Of a stretch of DNA of 64,000 nt, positions 24,811-33,347 are shown piece after piece. How positions within the stretch are numbered: the first letter of the stretch is position 1; each line of letters opens with the position of its first letter. The stretch lies in the NCBI RefSeq assembly GCF_000332235.1, contig NZ_CM001775.1:1642230-1706229 (forward strand), given 5' to 3'. Both the position numbers and the translations under genes were made by a program. The stretch is from Geminocystis herdmanii PCC 6308. Its GTDB lineage: Bacteria > Cyanobacteriota > Cyanobacteriia > Cyanobacteriales > Cyanobacteriaceae. The notes beneath the pieces were generated by a model, which saw only the letters and a list, made by a program, of their open reading frames with translations, was not told the origin of the DNA and did no database searches.

Positions 24811-25980
24811 TTATTTATTCATAAAAATAGCTATTTTTTCTATTGCTTCTTGTAAAATTTCAGGAGATTTGACTAAGGCAAATCTCACATAACCTTCTCC
24901 ATTATCACCAAAACCAGCCCCAGGAGACAAAGCCACTCCTGTTTGTTTCACTAATTCTATACAAAAATCGATCGAGTTTTTTTCCCATTGTTTAGGTAGT
25001 TTTGCCCATACATATAAAGTTGCTGAAGGTTTCGGTACATTCCAACCAATTTTATTTAATTCGGCTATTAAAAAATCTCTCCTTTCTTGATAAGTTTTGA
25101 CGGTTTCTTCTACACATTTTTGAGAGGATGTTAAGGCGGTAATTGCACCTTCTAAAATGCCTTTATATTGATTAAAGTCCACTACAGATTTAATCTGTTT
25201 TAATGCAGTAATTAATTGAGAATTACCGATGGCGAAACCGATTCTAAAACCGCCCATATTATAGGATTTTGAGAAGGTAAAAAATTCGATCGAAACCTCT
25301 TTTTTAGTATCAACTTGTAAAACTGAAGGGGGTTTATTTTCGTCAAAAACAATATCCATATAGGGGAAATCATGGACTAAAACGAGATGATTATTTTTAC
25401 AAAATTCTACAGCAGACTCAAAAAATTCTAAAGAAGCGGTGGCACTGGTGGGATTATGGGGATAATTTAAAACCATCATTTTTGCCTGATTTAAAATCTC
25501 TTGAGGAATCTCATTAAATTGAGGTAAAAAATTATTTTCAGCTAATAAAGCCATAGTATAAATTTGCCCTCCTGCAAGATAAATTCCTCCTGCATGGGAA
25601 GGATAGCCCGGATCAAGTAATAATGCGTAATCTCCTGTATTAAGAATAGCTAAAGGTAAATGAGCAGTGCCTTCTTGACAACCAATTAAAGGTAAAACTT
25701 CTGTTTGCCAATCCACAAAAATACCGAATCTTTTTTCATACCAATTAGCAACAACTTTTCTAAATTCTGCTGTGCCACCATGTAATAAATAACCATGATT
25801 TTCAGTATTATTTAAAGATTGTTCGATCGAACTTATGATATGTTTAGGAGTAGGTAAATCTGATGAGCCTAAAGACAAATCTATAATAGTTTTTCCCTGT
25901 AATTTAGCTTCAGTTTTTGCTTTATCCATATCAGCAAAAACATTTTTTTCTAAAGATTTTATTCTTTCTGATAACTGCAT
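24811..25980 (-). CDS. PLP-dependent class I/II aminotransferase
   Basis: A 389-residue fold-type I aminotransferase. The PLP lysine is K238 in FFTFSKSYNMGGFRIGF; N172-T178 (NYPHNPT) and D204 in VHDFPYMD contact the cofactor, and the substrate Arg is in the late segment GEGYVRFALV. It belongs to the aspartate/LL-diaminopimelate-type aminotransferases common in cyanobacteria. The substrate (aspartate, alanine, LL-DAP or another amino acid) is not decided by what I can see; a symbol would be a guess. It is monocistronic and convergent with the DUF707-like gene. Confidence 0.85.
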   Translation of the reverse strand: MQLSERIKSLEKNVFADMDKAKTEAKLQGKTIIDLSLGSSDLPTPKHIISSIEQSLNNTENHGYLLHGGTAEFRKVVANWYEKRFGIFVDWQTEVLPLIGCQEGTAHLPLAILNTGDYALLLDPGYPSHAGGIYLAGGQIYTMALLAENNFLPQFNEIPQEILNQAKMMVLNYPHNPTSATASLEFFESAVEFCKNNHLVLVHDFPYMDIVFDENKPPSVLQVDTKKEVSIEFFTFSKSYNMGGFRIGFAIGNSQLITALKQIKSVVDFNQYKGILEGAITALTSSQKCVEETVKTYQERRDFLIAELNKIGWNVPKPSATLYVWAKLPKQWEKNSIDFCIELVKQTGVALSPGAGFGDNGEGYVRFALVKSPEILQEAIEKIAIFMNK

Positions 25981-26236
25981 AATTTAAGTAAGCATTTCCC
26001 ATAATTTATAATCTTTATATTATCAAGGTTTGCAACTTTTTTCTGAAGGTGCGTTTGCAACCTATAATTTTATTATCTGTTTGATTGTTTTATTAAATCT
26101 TGAGTATATATACTTATTGTTTTGCAGTTATTCTATTAAATATAATTGAAGTTTAATGGCTTTGTCTATTACTACTGATTTTATAACTGATTATTCCAAC
26201 TTGGTATAACCTTTCATTTCTCATTTGTAATTATTC

Positions 26237-28951
26237 ATGAATCTTTCTTTTCGTCAACGATTAAATATCTCTCGGTTTGCGATACATCACCCTTGGTTAA
26301 CTATTAATTTTTGGATAGCCGTTAGCGTAGCGGGGTTATTAGCTTTTTCTTCCCTTAAATATGCTTTGTTTCCAGATGTGACTTTTCCCGTTATCATTAT
26401 CCGCGCTTCGGGTAACTTCGAGACGGTAGTAGAAACAGAAGCCAACTTGACAAATCCCATCGAGCAGTCTATACTTACTCTTGATTCGATCGAAACGGTG
26501 TCATCTTCAACCTTTCCCAATCAAACAGTCATCACATCGATTTTTTTTGCCGGAGATAGCCTCGACAACACAAAGCAAACCGTTGAGCAAATACTTGAAA
26601 CTGTCACGTTACCACCATACAGCGAGCTGGAGATACTCCCCTATAACTTAAATGAGTCGTCAGCTATCAGTTATGTCTTAACTAGCGATAACTTAACCGT
26701 TGAGGAAATAGCAAATATCGCCACAGAAAAAGTTATCCCCTCCTTAGAATCTATCGAAGGTATTCTCAAGGTAAATGTTTTAGGATTGGAAACCCCCGAC
26801 AAAAAAGATATATATCCTTCCCTAATTCGTTTCAATGGAAAAGAAGGCTTAGGTATTCAAATTATTAAACGAGGAGATGGCAATACTTTAGAGGTGGTTA
26901 GAGATGTAGAAATTGCCATCACAAAATTAACTCCCTCTTTAGCTGACAGTGATATTCAGGTAAATATTGCGCAAACGGAGGCTACTTATATCAAAGAAGC
27001 CACCCAAGCCACGATCGACACCTTAGTTTTAGCTATTATTTTAGCAATAGTGATCATATTTCCGTTTTTGGGTGACATAAAAGCAACCCTTATCACCGCC
27101 TTAGCCATTCCCATTTCTTTATTAGGCACATTTATTGTCATGGCGATAGGAAACTTTAACTTAGAAAGCATCACATTATTAGCTTTAGCCTTAGTTATCG
27201 GTATCGTAGTCGATGATGCCATTGTGGATGTCGAAAATATTATGCGTCACATTGAAGCAGGAGACTCCCCTAAACAAGCAGCTATCAAAGGTAGTGACGA
27301 GATTGGCTTAACCACTTCCGCATCAACTTTAACTATTGTCGCCGTATTTCTTCCCGTTGCCTTGACAACTGGAAATGTAGGGCAATTTTTTAAACCCTTT
27401 GGTTTAACGGTGTCTGCTGCCGTCATCATTTCTTTACTGGTGGCGCGCACTCTTTCTCCTGTTTTAGCGATGCTATGGCTAAGGAAGAAGACTGGGGAGA
27501 CAGGCAGACAGGAAGACAGGAAGACAAGGAGAGAGGGGAGATTTATTTTCAATTTGCAATCTATGGGCGATCGAGTGGTCGAAAAATATCGTAATCTATT
27601 GATATGGTCATTATCTCATCGTAAAATTGTCTTACTGATTGCTTTAATTAGCTTTGTCGTGGGTATTGCCTTAATTCCTTTGATTCCTCAAGGTTTTATT
27701 CCTCAATTAGACAGGGGAGAGTTTAACGTTATCTACACTAGCGACTTACCGCAAATTCCTAGGGGGTGGAATGTTAATCAAAATCAAGAAAAAGAAACCT
27801 CCGTTACGGATAACTCTAGTTTTAGTTGGTTAGGGGAAGTTAGTCAAAATCCAGAGGGTTTCTTGTTGAGAAGAAGTCGCCGAGTTGGTGATAATATCGA
27901 AGCCTCTATTTTAGAAATTCTTGATGTGGAATCCACTTTTAATATTGTCGGTTTTCGTGGGCAACCGAATAAGGGTAAAATCTATGTGAAGTTAAGAAAG
28001 GATAGAATTTTGACGACTGCGCAGGTACAAAATAAGATAAGGGAAAATTTACCAGCGGTTAAAGGTGTCAATATTAGTGTTGAGGATATAAAATTTGTTG
28101 ACACTGGTGACGAGAAACCTTTTTCTTTTGCTTTACAGGGGGAAAATCTGACTTCTCTTTTTGAAACTGCTAGTAAGGTTAAGGCTTCCCTTGATAGTCT
28201 TTCGGGGTTAACGGATTTAACAATATCTCCTGCTTTACCTGAAAATATTGATAATATCCCTACCATAGAACATTTTAACGGAGTTCGATCGATCACTTTT
28301 TCGGCAAATATGGCGGAGGGTTATGTGTTAGGAGATTTAACCGCAGAAGTTGTTAATACCATCTCCCCTTTATTGCCTTCGGATGTAAATATCTCTTTAG
28401 GGGGTGACTATGGCAGAATGAAGGAAGTTGCCCGACAGTTTACTATTATCTTTATCCTCTCGATCGTGTTTATGTTATCGTTACTATGGGCGTTATTCGG
28501 TAGTTTACTCGAACCTTTGGTAGTCGGTTTTACTTTACCTTTATCCATTGTCGGCGCTATGGTGGCTTTACTTATCACCCAAAGCGATTTCGGTATGATT
28601 TCTCTCATCGGAGTCATTTTCTTACTGGGATTACTCGACAAAAATGCCTTACTTTTAATCGACTATGCGAAACAACAACGCAAAAAAGGGATGGTTCGGG
28701 AAGATGCTATAGTTTTAACAGGCATGACAAGACTGCGCCCTATTTTAATGACAACTTTTTCTACTATCCTAGGAATGTTACCCATTGCCTTAGGGTGGGG
28801 GGTTGGCGCGGAATTAAGACAACCGATGGCGGTGGCTATCATTGGTGGTTTAATCACTTCTACCCTTCTTAGTCTGATTATTGTACCTGTTTTTTACAGC
28901 TCGATCGAAGATTTCTGGTTAAAAATTCTTAACAAAAAACTAGATAACTAG
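26237..28951 (+). CDS. RND-family efflux permease (short form)
   Basis: A 904-residue inner-membrane transporter of the AcrB/CzcA superfamily, driven by the proton gradient. TM1 is at about 25-45, the first porter domain follows, then six helices from about 257; TM4 has GIVVDDAIVDVENI with the paired Asp of the proton relay. The second half repeats the plan, with a helix bundle from about 735. It is 100-150 residues shorter than AcrB, mainly in the periplasmic parts. No membrane-fusion or outer-membrane partner lies beside it. The loop between the halves (about 416-436) is coded by tandem repeat DNA. Confidence 0.9.
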   Translation: MNLSFRQRLNISRFAIHHPWLTINFWIAVSVAGLLAFSSLKYALFPDVTFPVIIIRASGNFETVVETEANLTNPIEQSILTLDSIETVSSSTFPNQTVITSIFFAGDSLDNTKQTVEQILETVTLPPYSELEILPYNLNESSAISYVLTSDNLTVEEIANIATEKVIPSLESIEGILKVNVLGLETPDKKDIYPSLIRFNGKEGLGIQIIKRGDGNTLEVVRDVEIAITKLTPSLADSDIQVNIAQTEATYIKEATQATIDTLVLAIILAIVIIFPFLGDIKATLITALAIPISLLGTFIVMAIGNFNLESITLLALALVIGIVVDDAIVDVENIMRHIEAGDSPKQAAIKGSDEIGLTTSASTLTIVAVFLPVALTTGNVGQFFKPFGLTVSAAVIISLLVARTLSPVLAMLWLRKKTGETGRQEDRKTRREGRFIFNLQSMGDRVVEKYRNLLIWSLSHRKIVLLIALISFVVGIALIPLIPQGFIPQLDRGEFNVIYTSDLPQIPRGWNVNQNQEKETSVTDNSSFSWLGEVSQNPEGFLLRRSRRVGDNIEASILEILDVESTFNIVGFRGQPNKGKIYVKLRKDRILTTAQVQNKIRENLPAVKGVNISVEDIKFVDTGDEKPFSFALQGENLTSLFETASKVKASLDSLSGLTDLTISPALPENIDNIPTIEHFNGVRSITFSANMAEGYVLGDLTAEVVNTISPLLPSDVNISLGGDYGRMKEVARQFTIIFILSIVFMLSLLWALFGSLLEPLVVGFTLPLSIVGAMVALLITQSDFGMISLIGVIFLLGLLDKNALLLIDYAKQQRKKGMVREDAIVLTGMTRLRPILMTTFSTILGMLPIALGWGVGAELRQPMAVAIIGGLITSTLLSLIIVPVFYSSIEDFWLKILNKKLDN
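27486..27537. repeat. Octamer repeat (GACAGGAA) inside the RND gene
   Basis: Four to five degenerate 8-bp units (GACAGGCA, GACAGGAA, GACAGGAA, GACAAGGA) sit in frame between the two halves of the transporter and encode a charged stretch (GETGRQEDRKTRREGR). The units match those inside the MITE-like element at 16371-16407. Confidence 0.8.
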
Positions 28952-28977
28952 GGGTTGCCTCATAGTATAAGTGATGA

Positions 28978-29023
28978 AGGTAGGAGATAGGAGTCAGGAG
29001 ACAGGAGACAGGAGACAGGAGAA
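28978..29023. repeat. Heptamer tandem repeat (STRR), AGGAGAC type
   Basis: About six copies of a 7-bp unit (CAGGAGA), the first ones degenerate (AGGAGAT, AGGAGTC), located 27 bp after the RND gene. Confidence 0.85.
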
Positions 29024-29340
29024 ATAATGAAACATCAAGGTTTTGATGCTATTGATAGATAGAATAAGTATATTTGTATTTTTATAACTAATATTAAAAG
29101 TGTTGAATTTTTGAGTAAAAATTGCGAAAACTGCAAACCCTAACTAAAACACTCTTTTCTCATTCATTCTCAATTCTGTGTGTTATGATGGCATCAGCAT
29201 TTTTAACCAAAACTGATTAATCTTTTCAGTAATGGATGAGCGAAGGAATAATGCAAACAAAAGAGTAAAAAGAAAATAATTTCCAAAACTGTTTAATCAT
29301 TGGGAAGGAATGGAAGTTAAATAATTTAGTTAAGTCAGAT

Positions 29341-29471
29341 TCCCCGAAGGGAGGCACAAAGCAATCTTTAAGGGTAAACTTTCCTATGTTATTAAATCTT
29401 TATTCCTAACCATTGGTAAGGAAAATTAAGCATTTTTTTCTTAATTTTTGGTATGTTATTAAATCTTTATT
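29341..29471. repeat. Dispersed repeat copy plus duplicated 20-mer upstream of a small gene
   Basis: 29341-29369 is a copy of the GGGAGGCACAAAGCAATCT repeat. Then TATGTTATTAAATCTTTATT occurs twice, at 29385-29404 and 29452-29471, 67 bp apart. Between them are an inverted pair AACCATTGGTAAGG and a TTAAGC...CTTAA stem. The rest of the 560 bp stretch after the RND gene (28952-29511) shows no convincing ORF or RNA I can name. Confidence 0.6.
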
Positions 29472-29511
29472 TCTCATCAATGATTGTTAATTTTTTATCA
29501 GGTGAAAAACT

Positions 29512-29661
29512 ATGTCTAAATTTACCAAACAAATTACTCTGGTTATTCTTTTTCTCATGATTACTTATCCCGCTTATGATTTTATCAGAAATTTTACGAA
29601 TAATAGAATTGCTAGAGTGCAAGATACTAATTATAATTTTTCTCGCTATTTGCGCTCATAA
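29512..29661 (+). CDS. Small protein with one membrane helix, 49 residues
   Basis: A 49-residue product: MSKFTKQITLVILFLMITYP, then AYDFIRNFTNNRIARVQDTN and YNFSRYLRS. Residues 8-24 form a hydrophobic segment with flanking Lys, so it is either a single-span membrane protein or a signal anchor. An AGGTGAAAA sequence precedes the ATG by a few bases. I recognise no family. It is followed by a strong hairpin, which supports a real transcription unit. Confidence 0.5.
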   Translation: MSKFTKQITLVILFLMITYPAYDFIRNFTNNRIARVQDTNYNFSRYLRS

Positions 29662-29708
29662 AATATAAGAAAAAATTTGATTTTAGTTGAAAATTTACTT
29701 ATATTTTG

Positions 29709-29723
29709 GTGGGCAATGCCCAC
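29709..29723. terminator. GTGGGC/GCCCAC hairpin between convergent genes
   Basis: GTGGGC, loop AAT, GCCCAC (29709-29723) with T-rich sequence on both sides. It lies between the 49-residue ORF and the glycosyltransferase gene, which end towards each other, so it could stop both. It is also a copy of the dispersed GGTGGGCATTGCCCACC-type palindrome seen at 42065. Confidence 0.55.
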
Positions 29724-29729
29724 TTTTAA

Positions 29730-30872
29730 TTATTTTAGAAAAATTAATTCTCCTTTTTGATTGAGGATAAATTGACTATTTTTCCATTTAATTTTATTGC
29801 CAAATAAAGCAATTAACCAAATATAAAATTGCATAAAATCAACCACAACAACTAAGCCTAAATAGTTTTTTATGGTTATATTTTTTAAATATTTAAAACC
29901 GATATTATAGCTTAAAATTAATTTTAAGAAAAAAGTAATTAATAATAGTGATAAACTAAGAACATTAAAGTAAAGGACGATCGAAAAAATAAAACTATTA
30001 ACGATACCGAAGGTAAAAATCATGCCTAAATAGCCTTTAAATCGTGCAACTTTGATGCAACGAAACCAGCGAATTTGTCTTTTAAAATAGTTATCAAAAC
30101 TTTCTTTTTCGATGTGATGTTTAACGATATAATTAACTAAAACTGTCTGATAACCTAATTTTGTGGGCAAATTCCCTAACAAAAAATCATCAGCTAAACT
30201 ATTAGCTATTCTCTGAAAATTACCGATTTTTTCTAAGACTTTTTTCCTGATTAAAATACTTGAACCAAATGCAAAGTTTATCCCTTCTAATTGTCTAGCG
30301 GTTAAAACATTAGGAATAAAATTATAAGCTACCCCTAACGATTCAATAATGCCGATATAATTATCTGCAAAAGACTGATATAAACAAGTAACAACCCCTA
30401 CTTTTTCATCTTGTAAAGGTTGTACGATCGTGCTTAAATAGTCTTTTTTAACTTCTATATCACTATCAGCAATTAAGATTAAATCATAATCACAATAGGG
30501 AAAACCATTAGCTAAATTACTGACTTTATAATTATAGCCGATGACTCGATCGATCACTACTAATTTTAAATCTTGCTGTGAATATTTAACGATTAATTCT
30601 TCTACTAAGAATATCACAGGATCATCTTTATCTCGTACACAAAAAACAATTTGATATAGAGGGTAATTTTGATTAATAAAAGAAGTTAAATTTTCTTCTA
30701 AATTAGTTTCTAAACCCCATAAAGGTTTGAGGATGGAAATAGGGGGAGAAAAGTCTGGATTAATCTTATTTTCTAAAGAAAAAAAACTATGGCACGAATA
30801 CAAACTATATAAATAATAGACGATCGAGCCTAGAGTTAAAATAAGAAAAATTATCGATAATAAATTAAGCAT
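29730..30872 (-). CDS. Family 2/21-type membrane glycosyltransferase
   Basis: A 380-residue membrane enzyme. An N-terminal helix (about 3-23) anchors a cytoplasmic GT-A domain with PPISILKPLWGLE, DSDIEVKKDYLS (the DxD site), SLADDFLLG and the QIRWFR motif (QxxRW). Three C-terminal helices follow (about 280-365). This arrangement matches ceramide glucosyltransferase-like GT21 proteins, including the HpnI-like group. A glycolipid product is inferred; the acceptor is unknown. It stands alone on the minus strand. Confidence 0.8.
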   Translation of the reverse strand: MLNLLSIIFLILTLGSIVYYLYSLYSCHSFFSLENKINPDFSPPISILKPLWGLETNLEENLTSFINQNYPLYQIVFCVRDKDDPVIFLVEELIVKYSQQDLKLVVIDRVIGYNYKVSNLANGFPYCDYDLILIADSDIEVKKDYLSTIVQPLQDEKVGVVTCLYQSFADNYIGIIESLGVAYNFIPNVLTARQLEGINFAFGSSILIRKKVLEKIGNFQRIANSLADDFLLGNLPTKLGYQTVLVNYIVKHHIEKESFDNYFKRQIRWFRCIKVARFKGYLGMIFTFGIVNSFIFSIVLYFNVLSLSLLLITFFLKLILSYNIGFKYLKNITIKNYLGLVVVVDFMQFYIWLIALFGNKIKWKNSQFILNQKGELIFLK

Positions 30873-30958
30873 AATTGCTGTTAGTTTTCAACATTGTTAA
30901 TTATCTATTGAGGAGCATCTAATATCAAATTCGGAGAATCACTTATAATAAAACTTTG

Positions 30959-30999
30959 CTTCCTCGCATCTTAGCGCCTTTGCGTCTTTGCGTGAAAAT
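30959..30999. repeat. Dispersed CTTTGCGTCTTTGCGTGAAA repeat
   Basis: Decamer-like units TTTGCGTC and TTAGCGCC lead to GCGTGAAAATA. A second copy lies at 55648-55680, also intergenic. Confidence 0.7.
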
Positions 31000-31056
31000 A
31001 TACTACAATTATTGAACCGAACCTGATATTAACTACAATTTTCTTCTATCTCCTAA

Positions 31057-32148
31057 TTAAACATTGAAACGGAATAACATAACATCTCCCTCTTTTACAA
31101 TATACTCCTTTCCTTCCGATCGAACCAAACCTTGTTCTTTTGCCGTCGCCATGCTACCAGTTTTCACTAAATCTTCATAGGCAACAGTTTCTGCCCGAAT
31201 AAAACCCCTTTCAAAATCAGTATGAATAACTCCCGCCGCTTGGGGTGCTTTCATTCCTGCTATAATAGTCCATGCTCTGGTTTCCGTCTCCCCTGTGGTA
31301 AGATAGGTACGCAATCCAAGTAGCTCGTATGTCGCTTTAATTAACGACTGCAAACCCCCTTCTTTTACCCCTAAGGAGTCTAAAAATTCTGCTTTTTCTT
31401 CAGAAGATAACTCAACTAATTCTGATTCCACCTGTGCAGAAACTACCACCACCTTAGCATTTTCTGACGCAACTTGTTGTTTAACCTGCTCTACCCATTC
31501 GTTACCACTAGCTAAATCCTCATCAGTGACATTCGCCGCATAAATCACAGGTTTAGAAGTCAACAATCCCAAAGGCTTAACAATGATTTCCTCCTCTGGA
31601 GTTAATTCTAACAATCTGGCAGGTTTACCATCGTTAAGAATCGGCAAAATCCGCTCTAAAATTTCCATTTCTTCAGCCGCTTCTTTATTATTTTTTGCCT
31701 GTTTTCTCAATCTCTCTACTCGCTTCTCCACTTGAGTTAAGTCTGCTAAAGCTAATTCTAAATTGATAACTTCAATATCCCTAACAGGATCAACTGAACC
31801 AGAAACGTGGATAATATCATCATCATCGAAACATCTTACCACATGAATAATGGCATCCACTTCCCGAATATTTGCCAAAAATTGATTTCCTAAACCTTCC
31901 CCTTTCGATGCACCTTTGACTAATCCTGCAATGTCCACAAATTCTATACGAGTGGGTACAATCTTAACACTTTTAGAGATTTTAGCTAACACCTCCAAAC
32001 GTTCATCAGGCACGGCTACAACCCCCACATTAGGCTCGATCGTGCAAAAAGGGAAGTTTGCGGCATCCGCCTTCGCATTAGCCACTACAGCGTTAAATAA
32101 GGTGGATTTACCCACATTCGGCAATCCCACAATTCCAGCTCTTAACAT
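31057..32148 (-). CDS. ychF: Redox-regulated P-loop ATPase YchF (OLA1 family)
   Basis: A 363-residue Obg-related nucleotidase that prefers ATP and binds ribosomes; in bacteria it affects oxidative stress responses. G1 is GLPNVGKST at 8-16, G3 lies in EFVDIAGLVKGASKGEGLGNQFL, and the family-specific NVTDEDL replaces the GTPase NKxD motif. A coiled helical insert (KRVERLRKQAKNNKEAAEEM) and a C-terminal TGS domain (ARAWTII-type segment, ending VKEGDVMLFRFNV) complete the usual architecture. It is monocistronic. Confidence 0.96.
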   Translation of the reverse strand: MLRAGIVGLPNVGKSTLFNAVVANAKADAANFPFCTIEPNVGVVAVPDERLEVLAKISKSVKIVPTRIEFVDIAGLVKGASKGEGLGNQFLANIREVDAIIHVVRCFDDDDIIHVSGSVDPVRDIEVINLELALADLTQVEKRVERLRKQAKNNKEAAEEMEILERILPILNDGKPARLLELTPEEEIIVKPLGLLTSKPVIYAANVTDEDLASGNEWVEQVKQQVASENAKVVVVSAQVESELVELSSEEKAEFLDSLGVKEGGLQSLIKATYELLGLRTYLTTGETETRAWTIIAGMKAPQAAGVIHTDFERGFIRAETVAYEDLVKTGSMATAKEQGLVRSEGKEYIVKEGDVMLFRFNV

Positions 32149-32332
32149 AATATATATACTAATTTTCCATATTGGTCAAGATTTCATTATCTCTTAACTT
32201 GCCCTTTCTATCAAAGTTATCTAATCTTAACCTAGTTTTGATGAAGGTAAGGTGCGATGCGATCGAGCTTTACAACTTTTCCATGGAATTAAGTTATGCT
32301 GAGAATAAGCAAAATATTTTTCTATTTTTATT

Positions 32333-33247
32333 ATGTCTTCATCGGGAGTTATTTCTTTACAAAATCCAAAACCTTTTCTCAAATGGGTAGGAGGAAAAAC
32401 CCAGTTAATTAGTGAAATTGCTCAATTAATTAATAAAATTATTAGTGAAAAAAAGAAGAAATTTAGTTATATTGAACCGTTTGTAGGAGGTGGTGCGATA
32501 TTATTTCATATTTTAAATCAATTTGACAAAATAGACAATATAGTTATTAATGATATTAATTATAATTTGGTTAATGCTTATCGGGAAATACAAACAAATT
32601 ATTTAGAATTAATAGATTTATTATTAGATATAGAAACTCAATATTATCTATTAAATACCGTAGAAGAAAAGCAAAAATTTTATTTAGCAAAGAGAGAAGT
32701 TTTTAATTCTATTAATAATTATTCTACTGAAAAAGTAGCTTTATTATTATTATTGAATAAAACCTGTTTTAATGGACTCTATAGAGTTAATAAAAAAGGT
32801 AAATTTAATGTTCCTTTTGGAAAATATAAAAAACCCAATATTTGTGACAAAGATAATTTAATATCTGTCCATCATTATTTGCAAAAAGTAAAGATTTTAA
32901 ACGGTGATTTTCAAGAAACTTTAAATTATATAAATAAAGATACTATTTTTTATTTAGATCCCCCTTATAAACCTATTAAATTAACATCTTCTTTTACTTC
33001 TTATTCAGAGCATAATTTTGATGATCAAGAACAAATAAGATTAAAAGAATTTTGTGATGAAATCCATAGACAAGGAAACTATTTTATTCTTAGTAACTCT
33101 GATGTAAAAAATTATGATAGTTCCAATAACTTTTTTGATGAACTTTATAAGCAATATAATATCAAAAGAGTAAAAGCAAGAAGAAATATTAATTCAAAAG
33201 GAGATAAAAGAGGCGAAATTTTTGAACTTCTAATTACCAACTTTTAA
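32333..33247 (+). CDS. dam: Dam-type DNA adenine methylase (probably GATC)
   Basis: A 304-residue class D12 (alpha) N6-adenine methyltransferase. The SAM motif is FLKWVGGKTQL at 15-25 with EPFVGGGAILF at 48-58; the catalytic motif IV is DPPY at 209-212. The target-recognition part with NKTCFNGLYRVNKKGKFNVP is characteristic of GATC methylases such as Dam and DpnM. No restriction gene is adjacent, so it is probably solitary, like the GATC methylase of Synechocystis. Given the mass of CGATCG sites here, its targets are extremely dense in this genome. GATC specificity is inferred. Confidence 0.85.
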   Translation: MSSSGVISLQNPKPFLKWVGGKTQLISEIAQLINKIISEKKKKFSYIEPFVGGGAILFHILNQFDKIDNIVINDINYNLVNAYREIQTNYLELIDLLLDIETQYYLLNTVEEKQKFYLAKREVFNSINNYSTEKVALLLLLNKTCFNGLYRVNKKGKFNVPFGKYKKPNICDKDNLISVHHYLQKVKILNGDFQETLNYINKDTIFYLDPPYKPIKLTSSFTSYSEHNFDDQEQIRLKEFCDEIHRQGNYFILSNSDVKNYDSSNNFFDELYKQYNIKRVKARRNINSKGDKRGEIFELLITNF

Positions 33248-33347
33248 TTTAATTTTTACTGTTTAGTGATTGTATTTTTTTATGCCCTAGTCACATTTGA
33301 ACCGTTTTGCTAGATAATAGGTCAAATAATTATAGCAGTCGATCGAA

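Noticed and set aside
26317..26335. GCCGTTAGCGTAGCGGGG as a small inserted repeat in the RND gene
   Set aside because: It encodes an expected part of the first membrane helix (AVSVAG), and one copy is not enough to claim an insertion.
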